Positions 1 through 17,079 of a stretch of DNA of 64,000 nt are shown here, piece after piece; within the stretch, counting starts at the first letter, position 1, and each line of letters opens with the position of its first letter. The notes under the pieces were generated by a model that was given only the letters and a program-made list of their open reading frames with translations, did not search any database and was not told the origin of the DNA. The stretch is from Cacajao melanocephalus (taxonomy: Eukaryota > Chordata > Mammalia > Primates > Pitheciidae): assembly GCA_963573385.1 (NCBI GenBank), contig CAUYLG010071273.1, positions 32,501 through 96,500 of the forward strand, given 5' to 3'. The translations under genes and the position numbers were made by a program.

Positions 1-800
1 CAGGCTTTGCTTTCAACCCAAATAAAGTTTTTCGTACATGGAGAGAAAGGTACAGCTGAGAGAAGAGATCAGCATTGTGCAAGAGAACCTGCAGAGGTGA
101 TGCCAATGGGGCATTATCCAATGCTGTAGCCCTCAGCCACAAGTAGCTGGTGCAACAGAGGAAGGGAATTTTTAACTTGATTTAATTTTAATTAAAAGTG
201 GCCACACATAATAATAATTATATTATTATTCAGCCCACTGATTGTCTGAAAGCTCGCTACTGGAAATGGTTCCTTGAAGATAAGCTTTGACACCTTCATA
301 GCATAGAACCTGATGGTAGTACCTTAGTGTTATCTTGTCCAGCTTCTCAACTAGTGGGGAAATCCCTGACCCAGGGCATCTGGCCTCTGCCTAAACACTT
401 CCAGGGAGGAGGATCTCAATACCTCCGAAGACAGCTCATCCTGGGATGAGCTCTAATTGCAAGAACATTATACTGGACTGGGATCCAGTATACTGACAGC
501 ATCATATTGACAGCACTGGTCTAGATGATCATGTCAATTGGTTTGCTGGGCTCTTTTGTAAGAGGTGATGGTTTGGTGAGGAAAATGATGTGCTGGTGTG
601 TGTGAAAGATTCAAGGTGGTTCTGCTAGTGCTGGGGGCCTGAGGGGAGGATGTTGAGACTGTCTCCACCTCCATTTCCTGCTGCTCAGTGACCACAAGGA
701 AGTCATAGGTCCTCTCAGAGCACCAATTTTCTCACCAGCAAAATAGTCATAATAATTACAAACTTACAAAATTACCATGAGGATAAAGTGTGATTAACAT
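1..800. other. Unassigned intergenic sequence
   Basis: No coding frame, RNA gene or clear repeat recognised. Locally AT-rich near 180-230. Confidence 0.6.
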
Positions 801-1015
801 AAGTGCAAGTTATAACAAAATATATTGAACACTTAGTGTTTGCTAGGTAATTGACATAGATGATCCAATTTCATCTTGATGATGACCCTATGATATAATT
901 ACTACTGTAATTATCATTATTATTGTTCCTGTTTTAGAGATGACAGTGATGTCCCCAATCTCCTCCAGCTAGAAGAAGGTGGCAGTGCTGTCCCTCGGGT
1001 CTGTGTGCTTTGCCA
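800..1015 (+). repeat. MIR-like SINE
   Basis: Degenerate match to the MIR pattern: GAACACTTAGTGTTTGCTAGG, then a TATGATATAATTACTACTG core and a TTTTAGAGATGA segment. Confidence 0.55.
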
Positions 1016-2489
1016 CTGTGCCAGATGACCTCAGAAGCAAAACCCTTTAGATGTCAGGAGTGATTAATCACAACAATCATGTCTAGTTGCTGTAGTGCCT
1101 TTTGTCTTGAGGGAGTTGGGAACCTACTCTGCCATGGGGGAAGGCTGCTGCTTCTGGAGCAGGAGGTCTGGCAATAGCATTCACTGGCCAAGCAGCAGCC
1201 AGGGCAGGAAGCGCCTCAGCAGAACCCCCACCCCAGAGCCTGCCTGGTCCCTTCCATCTGCCCTTCTGCTGGCAGGAGTAACTTTTGCTTTCAGCCTCAA
1301 GGCTTCTCTCGATGGGCCGTGGTCATATTTCAACAGCAGCATTTTCCCAGAGTAGCTCCCCAGAGTGTTCAATAGGACGATGGCCTGTGTTCCCTCATTG
1401 TTCTAGAGGTCCCCAGGCTCATTTCGTGGCATCTGAAGAGGTCTCTGGTAAGTTGTCTCACTCCTGAACAAAAGTTAATCTTTATTCACACCAAAGAATA
1501 CATAAGCGGCAGGTACTGCTGAAAGAAGGTAATGGAACATGTGGCTCTACAATCTGCCAGTATGCCCAGGTGTCCACGGCTCCAGTTATGACTCCAGATG
1601 GTGGGCAGGTGGGCACCCACAGATGGCAAAGATGACCATGGCCTGTTCTGTGCCCTCCCCTTCTTTAAGTGGCCCTGTCATGCATATGTATATTTAAACC
1701 CGAATGCCCCTGTCTGAAGCTTAGGATAAATCTGCATGGGCTGCGAATTCCATGGCACATGGGGAACAAGCCAACTGACAAAGTCCCCACTCGTGTATTC
1801 CAACTGCTTGCAGTGCAGACACTGAGATCCTGCCCTCTTGCTTGAACAGGGACCAGGATCACGTTTAAAGAAGGAGGAGCCATTTGTAGAATTTGTAGTT
1901 TAAGATGTTCCAACCAAATCTCCACCGATACTCTCAAACTGTGTTATTTAAATGCATCTGGTCAATTGTTTTATTCAAGAAATGTGGCTTGAAGGCTTAT
2001 GTGATTATTTCTTTTTTCCTTTTTTTTTTAATTTCAGGACCCTGGACAACCTGCTGAAATTATGTGATTATTTAATAAAAGGATTCACCAAAAACTTTGG
2101 TGGTGGATTTCAAAGAATCACCCATTATGTGACTGACTGAATTTTACCTTTAAGTAAAATCAAAGAGACTTGCTGGTGCTGGTATTGACTCCATGACCCA
2201 CACATTGGGCTTTCTGAAATATCCATTTTATGCTTCTCTAGTCCCTAACAGGAGTGAAAATAGAGATGCCAGGTTGTTTGACCTTGGAGTCCTGAGGGTA
2301 GTGGAGGCCCCAAAATAGCAGCAGGAATGTTAGGTTTGTTTAGGCCCAAGGGCGGGACAGAGTGCCCATGTTGGATGGAATGGTCTCGCTTGGCCGGCAG
2401 GCAGCAATTTTGGGTAACGAGGCCTCCACTTCCTCGGATTCATTCTCCGGGACAGGCTGGGTCTCTGAGTAGTATATCTGGCCCTTCAT
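1016..2489. other. Unassigned intergenic sequence
   Basis: Mixed composition with only short chance ORFs. No repeat family or gene recognised. Confidence 0.55.
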
Positions 2490-2615
2490 AGTTTGTCAGG
2501 CATGTTTATATCTACTATCTCAACTGACCCTGACAGCTTATATTGCTATTTTCTCCATTTTACAGATAAGAAAACCAAAGTTCAGAGAGAAAAGAACTCA
2601 CCCAAGGCCAAGGAC
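2490..2615 (+). repeat. MIR SINE fragment
   Basis: Contains TTTTACAGATAAGAAAACCAA followed by an AGAGAGAAAAGAACTCACCCA-type tail, the standard MIR 3' half. Confidence 0.6.
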
Positions 2616-2879
2616 TCAAACATGGGTTTCCCGACTCCATTCCACACACACGGCGTCACAGGAGTTACATTCTTCTGCTCCTTCTGGAGGACAGGGAAGA
2701 GAAGGGATTGGTTGGACTCTAATAAAGGTAGTTCTGAAGATTCATCTGAAACTGCTAATTTTGTTGCTTTTATGCAAGGTTTGTATTATCTTGGTCCAGT
2801 TCTAGTTATGCTGAATTTAATTATTTGTAACAAAGCCTCTTCACAGCCCTCAGTAAAAAAATACGCGTAATTATGATGT

Positions 2880-3115
2880 GTAACGATGTAGGAATCCCCG
2901 AAAATCCTCACGGCAGCCTCTTCCTGGAGAAGGTGAAACTTCCTGAATGAAGCACCCACCGCTTTACCAAAACATCCCCATAATTAGGGCGAATTAAGGA
3001 CGCAACGCCCGTAAAATTGGATTGCTTAAAAATAATGAAACTTTAAGCAGCAAAAAAAAATTTAACAATTAAAGACTTTCAGAGGGTGATTAGGGAACCA
3101 TTTCCTTCCAGTTTG
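2880..3115. promoter_or_regulatory. Candidate conserved non-coding element
   Basis: Repeat-free, with several homeodomain-type words (CATAATTAGG, CGAATTAAGG, ACAATTAAAG) in a short stretch. Regulatory function is inference only; conservation cannot be measured here. Confidence 0.25.
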
Positions 3116-4311
3116 AACTGATTAAAATGTCACTGAGAGATTGGAATGAAGGGAAGAAATGAAAGAGGCACCTTCATGCCCCTGAGGTGGGCGGGACCGT
3201 GGAAGCCCTGTCCCTATGAGAGAGAGGACAGCCACGTGGAGCTGAGGATGGGGTCTGCGGGCATCACCAGCTATGGTGAGATTATGGGGTAAATATGGCT
3301 CCCATTCCTTGAAAGAAGCCCAAGTCCTTGCCTTTGAGCTTTGATCTGAACACTGTGAGAAACCACTGACCCCAGTCCCCTGGGGCCAACTCTCCCACCT
3401 CCACCTCAGTGACCCTGTCTGGCCCCCAGGCACGGCCGTCACCATAACCTGCTCTGCCGTAAGATGGCAGTTATGGTTCTCCCTGGCCCTAGACTTCAGG
3501 CTCAGGATTAGAGAGAAGGGCAGGAACCCCAAGAGGGTGGGCTGCCAGGCAGCACAGGTATGTCTGCCGGAAGAGTTCCCTGCACCTGGTTGCAACTCCT
3601 GCATGTTTTCTGGCCAGGACCCACTCCTAGACTAGGGGTGAGGGATCCTGAGCAGCCTGCTCCCCTGAGTGGGTGGCACCTGGATGTTCCTCTCAAGCAT
3701 GAGGCCTCCCCATCTCCGGGCAAACCCTTCCAGATGTACACATTCCCTAACCGCAGTCCCACTTCTACTTTCCCTTTCTTTCTTGGTGACTTGGCCCTCG
3801 TCACTGCTGCCCATCACTGTCGGGGAGACCGGGGGCAATGGCCTCTGGGATTACTGCTGGAGGACACCTCCCAGGTGTACACTGGGGCTCCCTGGGTATG
3901 GGTCATTCAAGAAGGCCCAGGCTTTTGTAGAGAAAATGCCATTTCCTTTCTTTCCTTTTGCCTCAGCTACATTTCAGTTGTCAGGGCCTTTCCAGGCCAG
4001 TGTTCCTGGGGCCTCCACATATATCATCAGACTGGGTGCAACAAATGGGAAGGTCAAGGCGAACACCCATGATCCGGGCTACTCAGACTCTCAGATCGCA
4101 AGGTCAAAGGTCATCCCAGGCCTGGCTAGAGTGTTGTGCGTACCCCTGGACCCGGACGCATATGTGGGCAGGCCGGGATTCGCTGTCACAGTGGTAATGA
4201 TGCATTGCGCAATGGGAGCACAGGGGAGGAGACTGAGATTGGAGACAGCATTAGGAGCCTGGAACTAGCAGGTGTCAGGGACCCACCCGGATCCCTGGCC
4301 TGCCTCTCTGC
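3116..4311. other. GC-richer unassigned sequence
   Basis: Several overlapping ORFs up to 199 codons on both strands, but none resembles a known protein and none has a splice-bounded pattern. Probably chance, given the GC content. Confidence 0.5.
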
Positions 4312-4780
4312 ATGAGCTTCCTGTGCTGCTATAACAGATGACCAGGAACATGGGGGCTTAAAACGGGATTATCCTCTCACCATTACGGAGGCCAGAAGTT
4401 TGAAATCAGTATCAAATCAAGGTGTGGGTAAGGCCTTGTTCCCTCAGAGACTCTGGGGAGAAGCCTTCCTTGCGGCTCCCAGCTTCTCGTAGCTGCCAGC
4501 TTTCCTTGGTTTGTGGCTGCATCACACTGTCTTCAAGGCCAGCATCTTCAAATCTCTCGGCTCTGTCTTCCCAGTGCCTTCTCCTCTGTGTCTATAAAAT
4601 CTCCCTCTCCCTCCCACCTATAAGGATACATGTGATTGCATTTAAGGCTCACTGGGAGAATCCAGGATAATCCCTCATGTCCAGCTTCTGCAAAGATTAT
4701 TTTTCTGTATATGAAAATTTTATAGGTTCCAGGGATTAGGGCCTGGTATTTTTGAGGGGCCATTATTCAGCCCACCACAT
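4312..4780 (-). mobile_element. MLT1-like MaLR LTR
   Basis: Reverse-oriented MaLR pattern: starts CTGTGCTGCTATAACAGATGA, has GGAGGCCAGAAGTTTGAAATC in the middle, and ends near CCATTATTCAGCCCACCACA. Confidence 0.7.
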
Positions 4781-5366
4781 TCTCCCACACCACAGAGGCT
4801 GCAGTGTCAGCTGAGAGTTTCCGAAACATCTTCCAGCTGGCTGTGACTTTGAGTTGAGTGGTTTCCTCCAGCAACCATCTACTGGCGGACACCTGGGAAG
4901 CTCCAAAGGTGGAACGTTAGCAAGCCAAGGGTGTTGGAAGAGAGCAAGCAACCCTGAACTCATGCAGGGATCTGTGGGCTCCACCCCCGGCAAACATATG
5001 GGAGGCAAGCGGTTGCCGCTGGGGAGACCCCAGGGAAGGAGCTGGACACGCTGAGCTGGGAGCTGCCTTTAAGTTTGCACTAAAGCAAAGCAAAGGGTAT
5101 GATACTCTTGCCCTTGGGTAAGAGTATGAGTGCCCAGCTTCCCCTGGGAGCCAGGAGTGGAGCAGGGCACAGCCAGGAAAGGCTGCCATGAGGCTCCCAT
5201 GAGGACGACTGTTGGTAATGAGGCAAGAACTCGGGTGTCCTGGTGCCTCCAGCAAGCAGGTTCTGTCCCCTTCTGGCTACCTGGACTCCTCAAAGCACCA
5301 CAGTGCTCTAAACACTCAGACACATTCCCACTCCCAGAACAGTGCTGGGGATCTTTGCTTTCCTGG

Positions 5367-5738
5367 TGCATTAGTTCGCTAGGGCAGCTGTAAAACATAA
5401 CCACCAACTAGGTGGCCTAAATGACAGAAATTTATTTCCTCACAGTCCTGGAGTCTGGAAGTCCAAGATCAAGGTGTTGGCAAGGCTGTTCCTTCTGAGG
5501 CTCCCTCCTTGGCTTGTAGATGACTGTCTTCCCTGGGTCTTCCCTGTGTACCTACCTGTGTTCTAACCTCCTGTTGTGATAAGGACATCAGTCAGATTGG
5601 CTTGGGCCCACCCTAATGACCTCATTTTAATTTTATTGCCTCTTTAAAGACCGTATCTCCCAATAAAGTCATATTCTGAGGTTCTGGCGGTAAGGGCTTC
5701 AACACATGAATTTTGAGGGGACACAGCCTATAGCACCT
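5367..5738 (-). mobile_element. MLT1-like MaLR LTR
   Basis: Contains CAGAAATTTATTTCCTCACA and TGGAAGTCCAAGATCAAGGTG, and ends TGAGGGGACACAGCCTATAGC. A second, independent copy of the same broad family about 0.6 kb after the first. Confidence 0.75.
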
Positions 5739-5764
5739 GGCATGCCATTTCCTTTCCCATATGG

Positions 5765-6040
5765 GATTTTCCCACTTTTTCTTCAAGCTCAGTTCCTTTG
5801 GGACATCTCCTCTGTGAAGCCTTCCTAGAATTCCTTTCCTATGGTAGAGATCTTCATGGCAGAACAGTGTCTACACTACTGACACAGTTCTCACAGTGCA
5901 TCTCACAATTAGTCACATACTTGCTGTCCTCCTCCTGAAGCTCAGGGACTGGAGTCACTTCACTGTGCCCCCACGCTGGTGCTCCTGGACCAGGGTCTGG
6001 CATGGGAGACATGCTCAGTTGAATGGAATGGCAGAATCCT
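5765..6040 (-). repeat. L2 LINE 3' fragment
   Basis: Typical reverse L2 pattern: AGCTCAGTTCCTTTGGGACATC, CTGTGAAGCCTTCCTAGAA, then CAGGGTCTGGCATGGGAGACA and TTGAATGG. Confidence 0.6.
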
Positions 6041-8164
6041 CTCTTTTAGACTCTGGCTCTGACTCTTCCTTCTTTCTTGCCTGCGGTTCCGAGCTCTGCA
6101 CAGCTCCCAATCTGTATTGTACCCCGAAGACCCTCCAGTTTGAGCTGGGTCATGGGGGATCTGAGAACTAACAGAGGGCAGAACATTTAGAAAAACTCGC
6201 CATCCTGTCCACTGCCTGCTTTCCTATTGGGACGTTCTGGCTTGTTGATGATTCTGCTTAACTGAGAATTAGTTACCATGAGTACTTCCCTCTAATTGTT
6301 CTTTCTAAAGGATGAGACACAGTGACATTTCCTCCTTTATTTGGAATAACGCACCACATCTTAATAACAGGATGATTCTGAAGGTACTTTCTGGTCTGAC
6401 ATCCCTGCAGAGCTACCATAGTGTCCCCTCGTTGTCACTGAAGCAAATACAAGTTAACTTTCTGCTAACACGCATTCCTGGTGGGTAGAAAGCTGGCTAT
6501 GTTCCATTTCTTTGCAGCACTTGGACTTCCTACCCCCTGCCTTCTTTCCCTTTCTTCTTCCTACATGTAGTGGACAGTGATCTGGTTCTGCTCCTACATG
6601 TGGATTGACCTCAGACTAGCCTGACCTCTCTGTGCCCCACACGTCTTCCAAATGGAGCTAATCCAATTTGCTCTGAGTCTCTCCGGGGCTTCTTGTGAGG
6701 GCCAAATGAGCTAACGGATGCAAAAGAACGTCGAAAAGAGTTGCTTAAGTATATGATTAAAAATCATCACGATCATTGAAAAGGCCTACAGAGCAGGCGC
6801 CACTTCGCTGAAAAAGTAGACTGGGATGGTCTGCAACAAAACCCCAAAGACCCGTGGACTGCGGGGGAGAATCCCACTCTCTGAGACAGGGGACCAAGCT
6901 GTAGGAAGACACACTTCTGGCTGGCAATCCCTCTGGCCAACTTGCTTAGGCAGTCCATCCTGAGACAGCAAGAGCCAGCTGGGCAAGCCAGGGGACTGTC
7001 ACTCACCTGCAGGCCTGGAGCCAAGCTCCCGGGTAAGGTCATCTGCATGCAAGCCTGAGGACAGATGAGACATTTAAATTTTACCAGCTCTCAGTTATGG
7101 GCTTGACATAGAGAAATGGCTGCAATTCTTTTTATCAGCTGAGAGAACAGGCATTAAATGACAAAATATTAGCCAGGGCCTAGATTCACAAAACCTACAA
7201 GTTCTGAGCATCCTCATGTAATCTAAACTTCAGGCAAGGCAGGAGGAAGACTGGGCTGGGCCTCTGATTTCCAGGCTGGCTCTGGGAGCTCCTTGTTCAC
7301 TCTTATATTTATTGTTCCACCCAATCACTTCATTCATCCGTCTGTTCATCTGTGTCAACCCATTTTTTAAAAATTTTTAATTCTTATTTATAGACTAACC
7401 TTAATAAACTCTCCTCAAGTACTGCAGGTTTGTCATTGTCACAGATGCAAACGTTATTAATGGGAGGCTGGCTGACCAGGGACAATGGCTGCCCTTTAAA
7501 CTCCTCTGCAGCTGCCTGGACAGCAGAACTTGGCTGGCGAGAGGGGGAGCGGTCGATGAGGTCGGGGGTCAGCCGCAGTGGCCCATTACTAACGTGCTTT
7601 CCCATCATTGTGGCCAGCCACGCCCACTGGTGGAGCGTTCTGCTCTCACACTCGTGAATTGTCCCCAGCTCTCAAATGCACAGAAAAATCCATAGCAGAG
7701 GCCCTGGCCTATTTATTAAAATAAAGACAAATGAACGGGAGAGGGAAGAGACCAGGGAAGGAAGAGGCCTGGGGTTGCCCCTGGGGGAGCATGGCAAACA
7801 CTGTGTGCCAAGCTGGGGAAGTGGGATGCCTTTCAGCTATGCCTCTCCATGAGGTGCCATGGCCAGATTGTCCTTGCCTTTAAATAAACTCCCAGGGAAA
7901 GACTGGAAACTTCGAGCCTGCTGCACAGGTCAGGGCTGCCGCACCCATCAGCTACAGCAGGCACAGTGGCTAAGTCCTACAGAAGTGTTTCTATTTTCAT
8001 TTCTTTTAAAATCAGAAAGAAAAAAATGCATATAATGGTAATGACTGTACAATAATAAATCCAGCCTCGAGTATATCTTTTTGTTTTATTTTTATATTTT
8101 TTATTTTTTTCTCTTCTCCCACTTGGGAAAGTATATCTTTTTTAAACAATAATTTTATTTTTTA
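6041..8164. other. Unassigned intergenic sequence
   Basis: No repeat recognised over most of it. 7380-7660 is more GC-rich and repeat-free and could be functional non-coding sequence. No supported ORF. Confidence 0.5.
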
Positions 8165-9905
<1,741 letters not shown>

Positions 9906-9908
9906 TCA

Positions 9909-10204
9909 TTATTTATTTATTTGAGACAGGTTCTTGCTCTGTCGTCCAGGCTGTAGTGCAGTGGTGTGATCATGGCTCACCACAGCTTCCGCCCCCTGAG
10001 TTCTAGAGATCCTCCCACCTCAGCCTCCCAAGTACGTGAAACTGCAGGTGTACGCCACCACGCCAGGCTAATTTTCATATTCTCTGTAGAGATGGGGTTT
10101 CACCATGTTGCCCAGGCTGGTCTCAAACTCCTGGGCTCAAGCCATCCACCCACCTAGGCCTTCCCAGAGTGTTGGGATTAACATTGTAAGCCACCACACA
10201 GGAC
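9909..10204 (-). repeat. Alu
   Basis: Full-length diverged dimeric Alu in reverse orientation, with a TTTATTTATTTGAGACAGG head. Confidence 0.9.
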
Positions 10205-10231
10205 TTTTTCATATTAAAAAACTGCTTTATT

Positions 10232-10960
<729 letters not shown>

Positions 10961-11789
10961 GAGGACCTGCTCTCCCCACCCCCGCCCATATTTTCATAGC
11001 AGGCCTACTATGTGCCACATATACAGAGTGTGATAACGTGCGTCTTTATCCATGGCTTCAAGGTCTTGTTCTATACACTGAACACTACGCCGGGTACCAT
11101 CAGTTTCTCGTAGGTGACAACTAGGACATCAAGGCAGAAAGGAAAGCAAGTGGCATAGGCTGCCTCACCTGACACAGCAGCTCAGGATCTCTGCTCAAGG
11201 ATTTTTCTCCCCCACAGCAGGCCCAGCCAGTAAGCTGGGAAATTTAACTCCATCTGAGGGAGGGAAGGGGCTGGGCTGTGTATTCTTCAGAGAGGTGATC
11301 ACAGGGCTCCAAAAAGGTTCAATTACCCTGGCAAAGATCATACAGGTACCTATATGACACAGAGATCATACAAGCTGTCTCATGCACAGACTAGGGGCTC
11401 AGCAGGTCTCCTCTCCCTGGGGTGAGAAGTTGGTGGTGCCTTAGTCACGGTACTCAGGGAAGAAATTCTCTAGGGGTTTGGGTGAGACCAGGAGGGGCTG
11501 CTGGTTCCAACGAGGAAGGCAAGGCAGCACTTCAGGCACCACGGCCCTGCTCATCTCTGTGTTGTGCAGAGGGAGCTGAGAAATTGAGTGCTGGGCCGAG
11601 ACTGTGAACTCCTGCCTGACATCCATTCTCCCCTTCCTCCTCACTGACTGAATGTTGATTGTATCAGGCATCAGTATACCCAGCTCAAAGACTTCACTTC
11701 CCAGCCTCCCATTCTGCAAGGGAATGAGAAGAAAGCCAATGTTGTTGGCCAAGGATTATCAGTAATCTGTCCTTTAAAAAACAAGAACA
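10961..11789. other. Unassigned intergenic sequence
   Basis: No recognised repeat or coding unit. Confidence 0.5.
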
Positions 11790-12622
<833 letters not shown>

Positions 12623-12639
12623 CCCACAAATAAAATTTT

Positions 12640-12905
12640 CAAGCACAAAGGTCCAGAGACAAGGGTAATGGATATCCATATATACCCATCATCCAGATTT
12701 AATAGTTATTAACATTTTGCCATATTTGCTTCCTTTTTTTCCTGAAAATATTTAAAAATAAATTACAGACATCATGATACCTTATCTTTAAATATTTTAG
12801 GATGCATCTCCAAAAAGGGAGGAAATTTTCTTTATAAATCCATAATACCTTTTACACATAACAAAGTAAACAATAATTCCTTATTATTATCAAAGAACAA
12901 ATCTA
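12640..12905 (-). repeat. L1M 3' UTR fragment
   Basis: Matches the common L1M reverse pattern with CAGACATCATGATACCTTAT and a GATGCATCTCCAAAAA segment. Confidence 0.55.
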
Positions 12906-12922
12906 GTGCAAATTCATATTTA

Positions 12923-13621
<699 letters not shown>

Positions 13622-13695
13622 TTAACTGAGCATCCTCCTGCCTTTCTTATGGCAACCCTGTAAGGGACTTGTCTGCTCATCACACCTGCTCACCA

Positions 13696-14195
13696 CATCT
13701 GCTCATCTCATTTCTCCCTCTCATTCATTAATTCATTTAGCCAACCTTGATTCAGCACCTGCCATGCCGTGGGATCTCTGGTGGCTGTGGGGCTGTCATA
13801 TAGGCCCTGTAGAGTCCACCTTTTTGCCCTCCTACCTTATCCAATTAATCCATTTAAGGAGCACTTATTAAGCACCTACTATGTGATAGGTTGCAATCGA
13901 AGCCCTGTGGATAGTCAGACAGGCTTATGAGACCCACAGTTCAATGAATAATACAGATATTAAGGCATATACCCAAGTATCTGTGAGATGAGGAACAAAA
14001 CGGGGGGTTCGGGAGCCCCCACGTTCATCAGTGTTGATTATGCCCAGGTCCCTGGACAGTGGGCTGTTTCCCTCCATTGGCCTTTGCCTCCACTGCCCCT
14101 TCCCCTGCAATGCCATCCCCCATGCCTGCTCATCTCACTTCTTCCCCTTGTTCATTAATTCATTCAGCAAACCCTGATTAAGCACCTGGTGTGCC
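13696..14195. repeat. Degenerate local repeats, L2/MIR-like
   Basis: CTGCTCATCTCA, then TTCATTAATTCATT, then AGCACCTG and a GCC end occur in the same order at 13696-13770 and 14120-14195. A looser copy is at about 13838-13925 (ATTAAGCACCTACTATGTGAT). Confidence 0.5.
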
Positions 14196-14516
<321 letters not shown>

Positions 14517-14532
14517 AAGCACCTGGTGTGCC

Positions 14533-16890
14533 AAGTACTAGGGAACAGAAAGCCCTCCCTCCAGGAGTTTACAGATGCACTGTCTTTTGTGAAGTCTTCC
14601 AGGTGCCACTATAGAGGGACGGCCTGTGTGACCATGGTGGTGCAGGCAGGGAGAGGCGGGCCTCATTATTCCTGGGTGTAGGCAGGGGGACAGCAGGGCA
14701 TAAAACAGAGTGGAGTCTTGAGGGACAAACAAGAGCTCCCCAAGCACTCAAGGTGTGAATGCAGCCGCAGATGGGTGGACAAGTGGATGAAATTAAACTA
14801 AGCCGTGAGGCTGCCCCTTCCTTGGCCTGCCTCAGCCATGGCCCGTCTTCTCCTCCCTATAGGGAGAAGGTCAGATCTAGGGAGCCTTCAGAGTCCCTGC
14901 AGGGTAAACAGAGCTGCCTGGGAGCCAGATGGCACTTCCTGGTCTCTGGTCAGTCACACCCCCACTGTGACAGCCCCAAGCTGCTGGGCATTTGAATCAC
15001 GTGGTCCAATTTCTTTGGTCCAAAACTTACCACTCTGCAAAACAAGGCTGGAAAGCCCCTGAGTTGGCACATTCTCCAGTCCCTTCCAGCATTTTTCGAG
15101 TCCTCTGGAAGATCAGGGCTAGGAAGTTTCATAGCAACGATCTGGTTCAACCACTCATTTAACTGATGAATAAACTGAGCTTCAAATTCTAGAAAGAACT
15201 TGTCCAAGGTCACATCCCACAGCGTGGTCCAGCCCAACTCCTTCTGAGCCCTGAACTTCCTGGCCTACCATGGGGCCTTTCTGTGCAATCTGCAATTTAA
15301 AAAAAACTATACCTGGAAGATTTATAAAGAACACCTTGCAACCAATTGTTTGGGGCACCCAGCAGTGGTTAAATGTCCTTTCGCACAGACCCTGGTCTTG
15401 TGCAGGGTGGGAGCCCCAGGTGGCTCAGCTTACATTGTCCAGAAACGCCAGCTGCCTTGTGGGATAGAGGCCACAGCTCCAGGAGCCAGGCGACCTCAGA
15501 AGGTGCCCTCTGGAAGGCAGGGCATCCTAGGCACTCTGCCTCATCTCAGCCTTGTCTCCTTTCCTTCCCCGGAGACTGTCCTCCAACCCAGCCTGCAGCT
15601 GGGGCCAGAAGCAAATACAGGGAAGAAGCCGGGGCCACTTTCTCCCACTGAGTGAAGCGGAGAAGCTGCTGAGACTAAGCCGGAGGATGCAGCTAAGGGC
15701 AGGGGGAGCTGCGTCAGAGCCTGTGGGAGGCCACGGAGTAGGGGGCTGGAGGGAGTTGACGGAGTCGTGGTTGGTTTTCCAGGACTGGGAGAAGGTGAGG
15801 ACTGAGTTAATAAAAGGCTTCTTGGGAAGGCAGCCCTGGAGTCGGGGCTCAGAGTACCTCTTAGACCTGCCGGGATGACCTCTGATTTACTGATGAGGCC
15901 AGAGAGGACAAGCAACCAGCCCGAGTCCCCTGCAAACAGTGCATGGAACCAGCAGAGAGGCCAGGGCTCCCTCCTCAACCCCTTACTCTTTGTGGGGTCC
16001 ACCTGCTCCCTGGGCCTCAGACACAGATGTGGCCTGCATGGGCCCGCTGAGGACATTCCAGAGTCCCATGATGTGGCCGTCACAGGGCAGTGCATCTTCT
16101 CAAGAGTGTTTGGGGCATTACCCTTCATGGACTCAAAGGTTAGGTGCCGATTCCACCTTGCCGCTGGTAATGAGGAGCATAGAAGACAGATGGAGGCGGC
16201 TCCCACGCACAGTATGCTAATTCCCTGACCAGTGGACCAGGAAATGGCCGGTCATTTGTGAGGCCATCGAGACTCAGAGATGCTGCCTTAAAGCTCTCTT
16301 GTCTGTAACGCTGTGCCCCCATTGAGGCTCCTTAGAGCGATCTCAGCAGCCAATTTCCAGAGTTCCAGGCAGCATGAGGAATGGGAGGAGTGATGGATGT
16401 GTGAGGCTTTCGGGGGGTGCTTTGAGGAGCCCTCCACCCGTGCTCAGGCTGCCCTGGCTCTCAGCACCCACTGGGCGCCCTTGGGCTGGTCCCAGCACCT
16501 CCACTCCTGCTTCGGAGAAATCAAGATTGCTGTTCCTCCCCCAGGGCTGTGGCCGGGGACAGGTGGCAAGTGTACTGCTTCAAGGGCCAGGAGGCTCCTG
16601 GAAGGGAACAGAATTGTGGATGCAAACGGGCATTTCTAGACTCTCTGCTGACTCTCAGCCCCATCACTCTCTCTATGACTCATGGGGTAGTGGGCAAGGG
16701 TGGGATTTGCAGAGTTTGGTCTTCATATTCTGTGAGGTGATCCTGGCCCCTTTCCTTCTGACCACCAGTCATAGAGTCCTTTGCTATGGGGAAGCCACCT
16801 GAATTGGGAAAGCCCTCCCTACCCGGATAACACAGACCTAGAGTGCCTAACTTCACCTGGAATCTGCAGGTGAAAGCTCAGAGGAACTGA
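14533..16890. other. GC-richer unassigned sequence
   Basis: Contains a 221-codon reverse ORF (15541-16206) and many overlapping ORFs on both strands, none recognisable. 15075-15245 is weakly MIR-like. No splice-bounded gene model could be supported. Confidence 0.5.
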
Positions 16891-16895
16891 TTCGC

Positions 16896-16923
<28 letters not shown>
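16896..16923. repeat. (TG)n microsatellite
   Basis: Uninterrupted GT/TG dinucleotide run of about 14 units. Confidence 0.95.
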
Positions 16924-16926
<3 letters not shown>

Positions 16927-17079
16927 GCTCACACTGACCAAAGTATGTAAGGGATGGAGCTGTGCAGCATTGAGACCCTAATGTAGAAGGGTGTGCGCTA
17001 TCTCCTGGGGCTCCCAAGATATCACCTGCAGTACCTGAGGTCCTTGCTGGACTAGCAGATTTGTGCAGGGAAAAATTCC

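Noticed and set aside
3560..4268. Overlapping 170- and 199-codon ORFs
   Set aside because: Mutually overlapping frames in GC-rich DNA with no similarity to known proteins and no splice structure.
15541..16206. 221-codon reverse ORF in GC-rich DNA
   Set aside because: No recognisable domain, low-complexity Ser/Pro-rich stretch, and equally long ORFs overlap on the other strand, so it is most likely chance.
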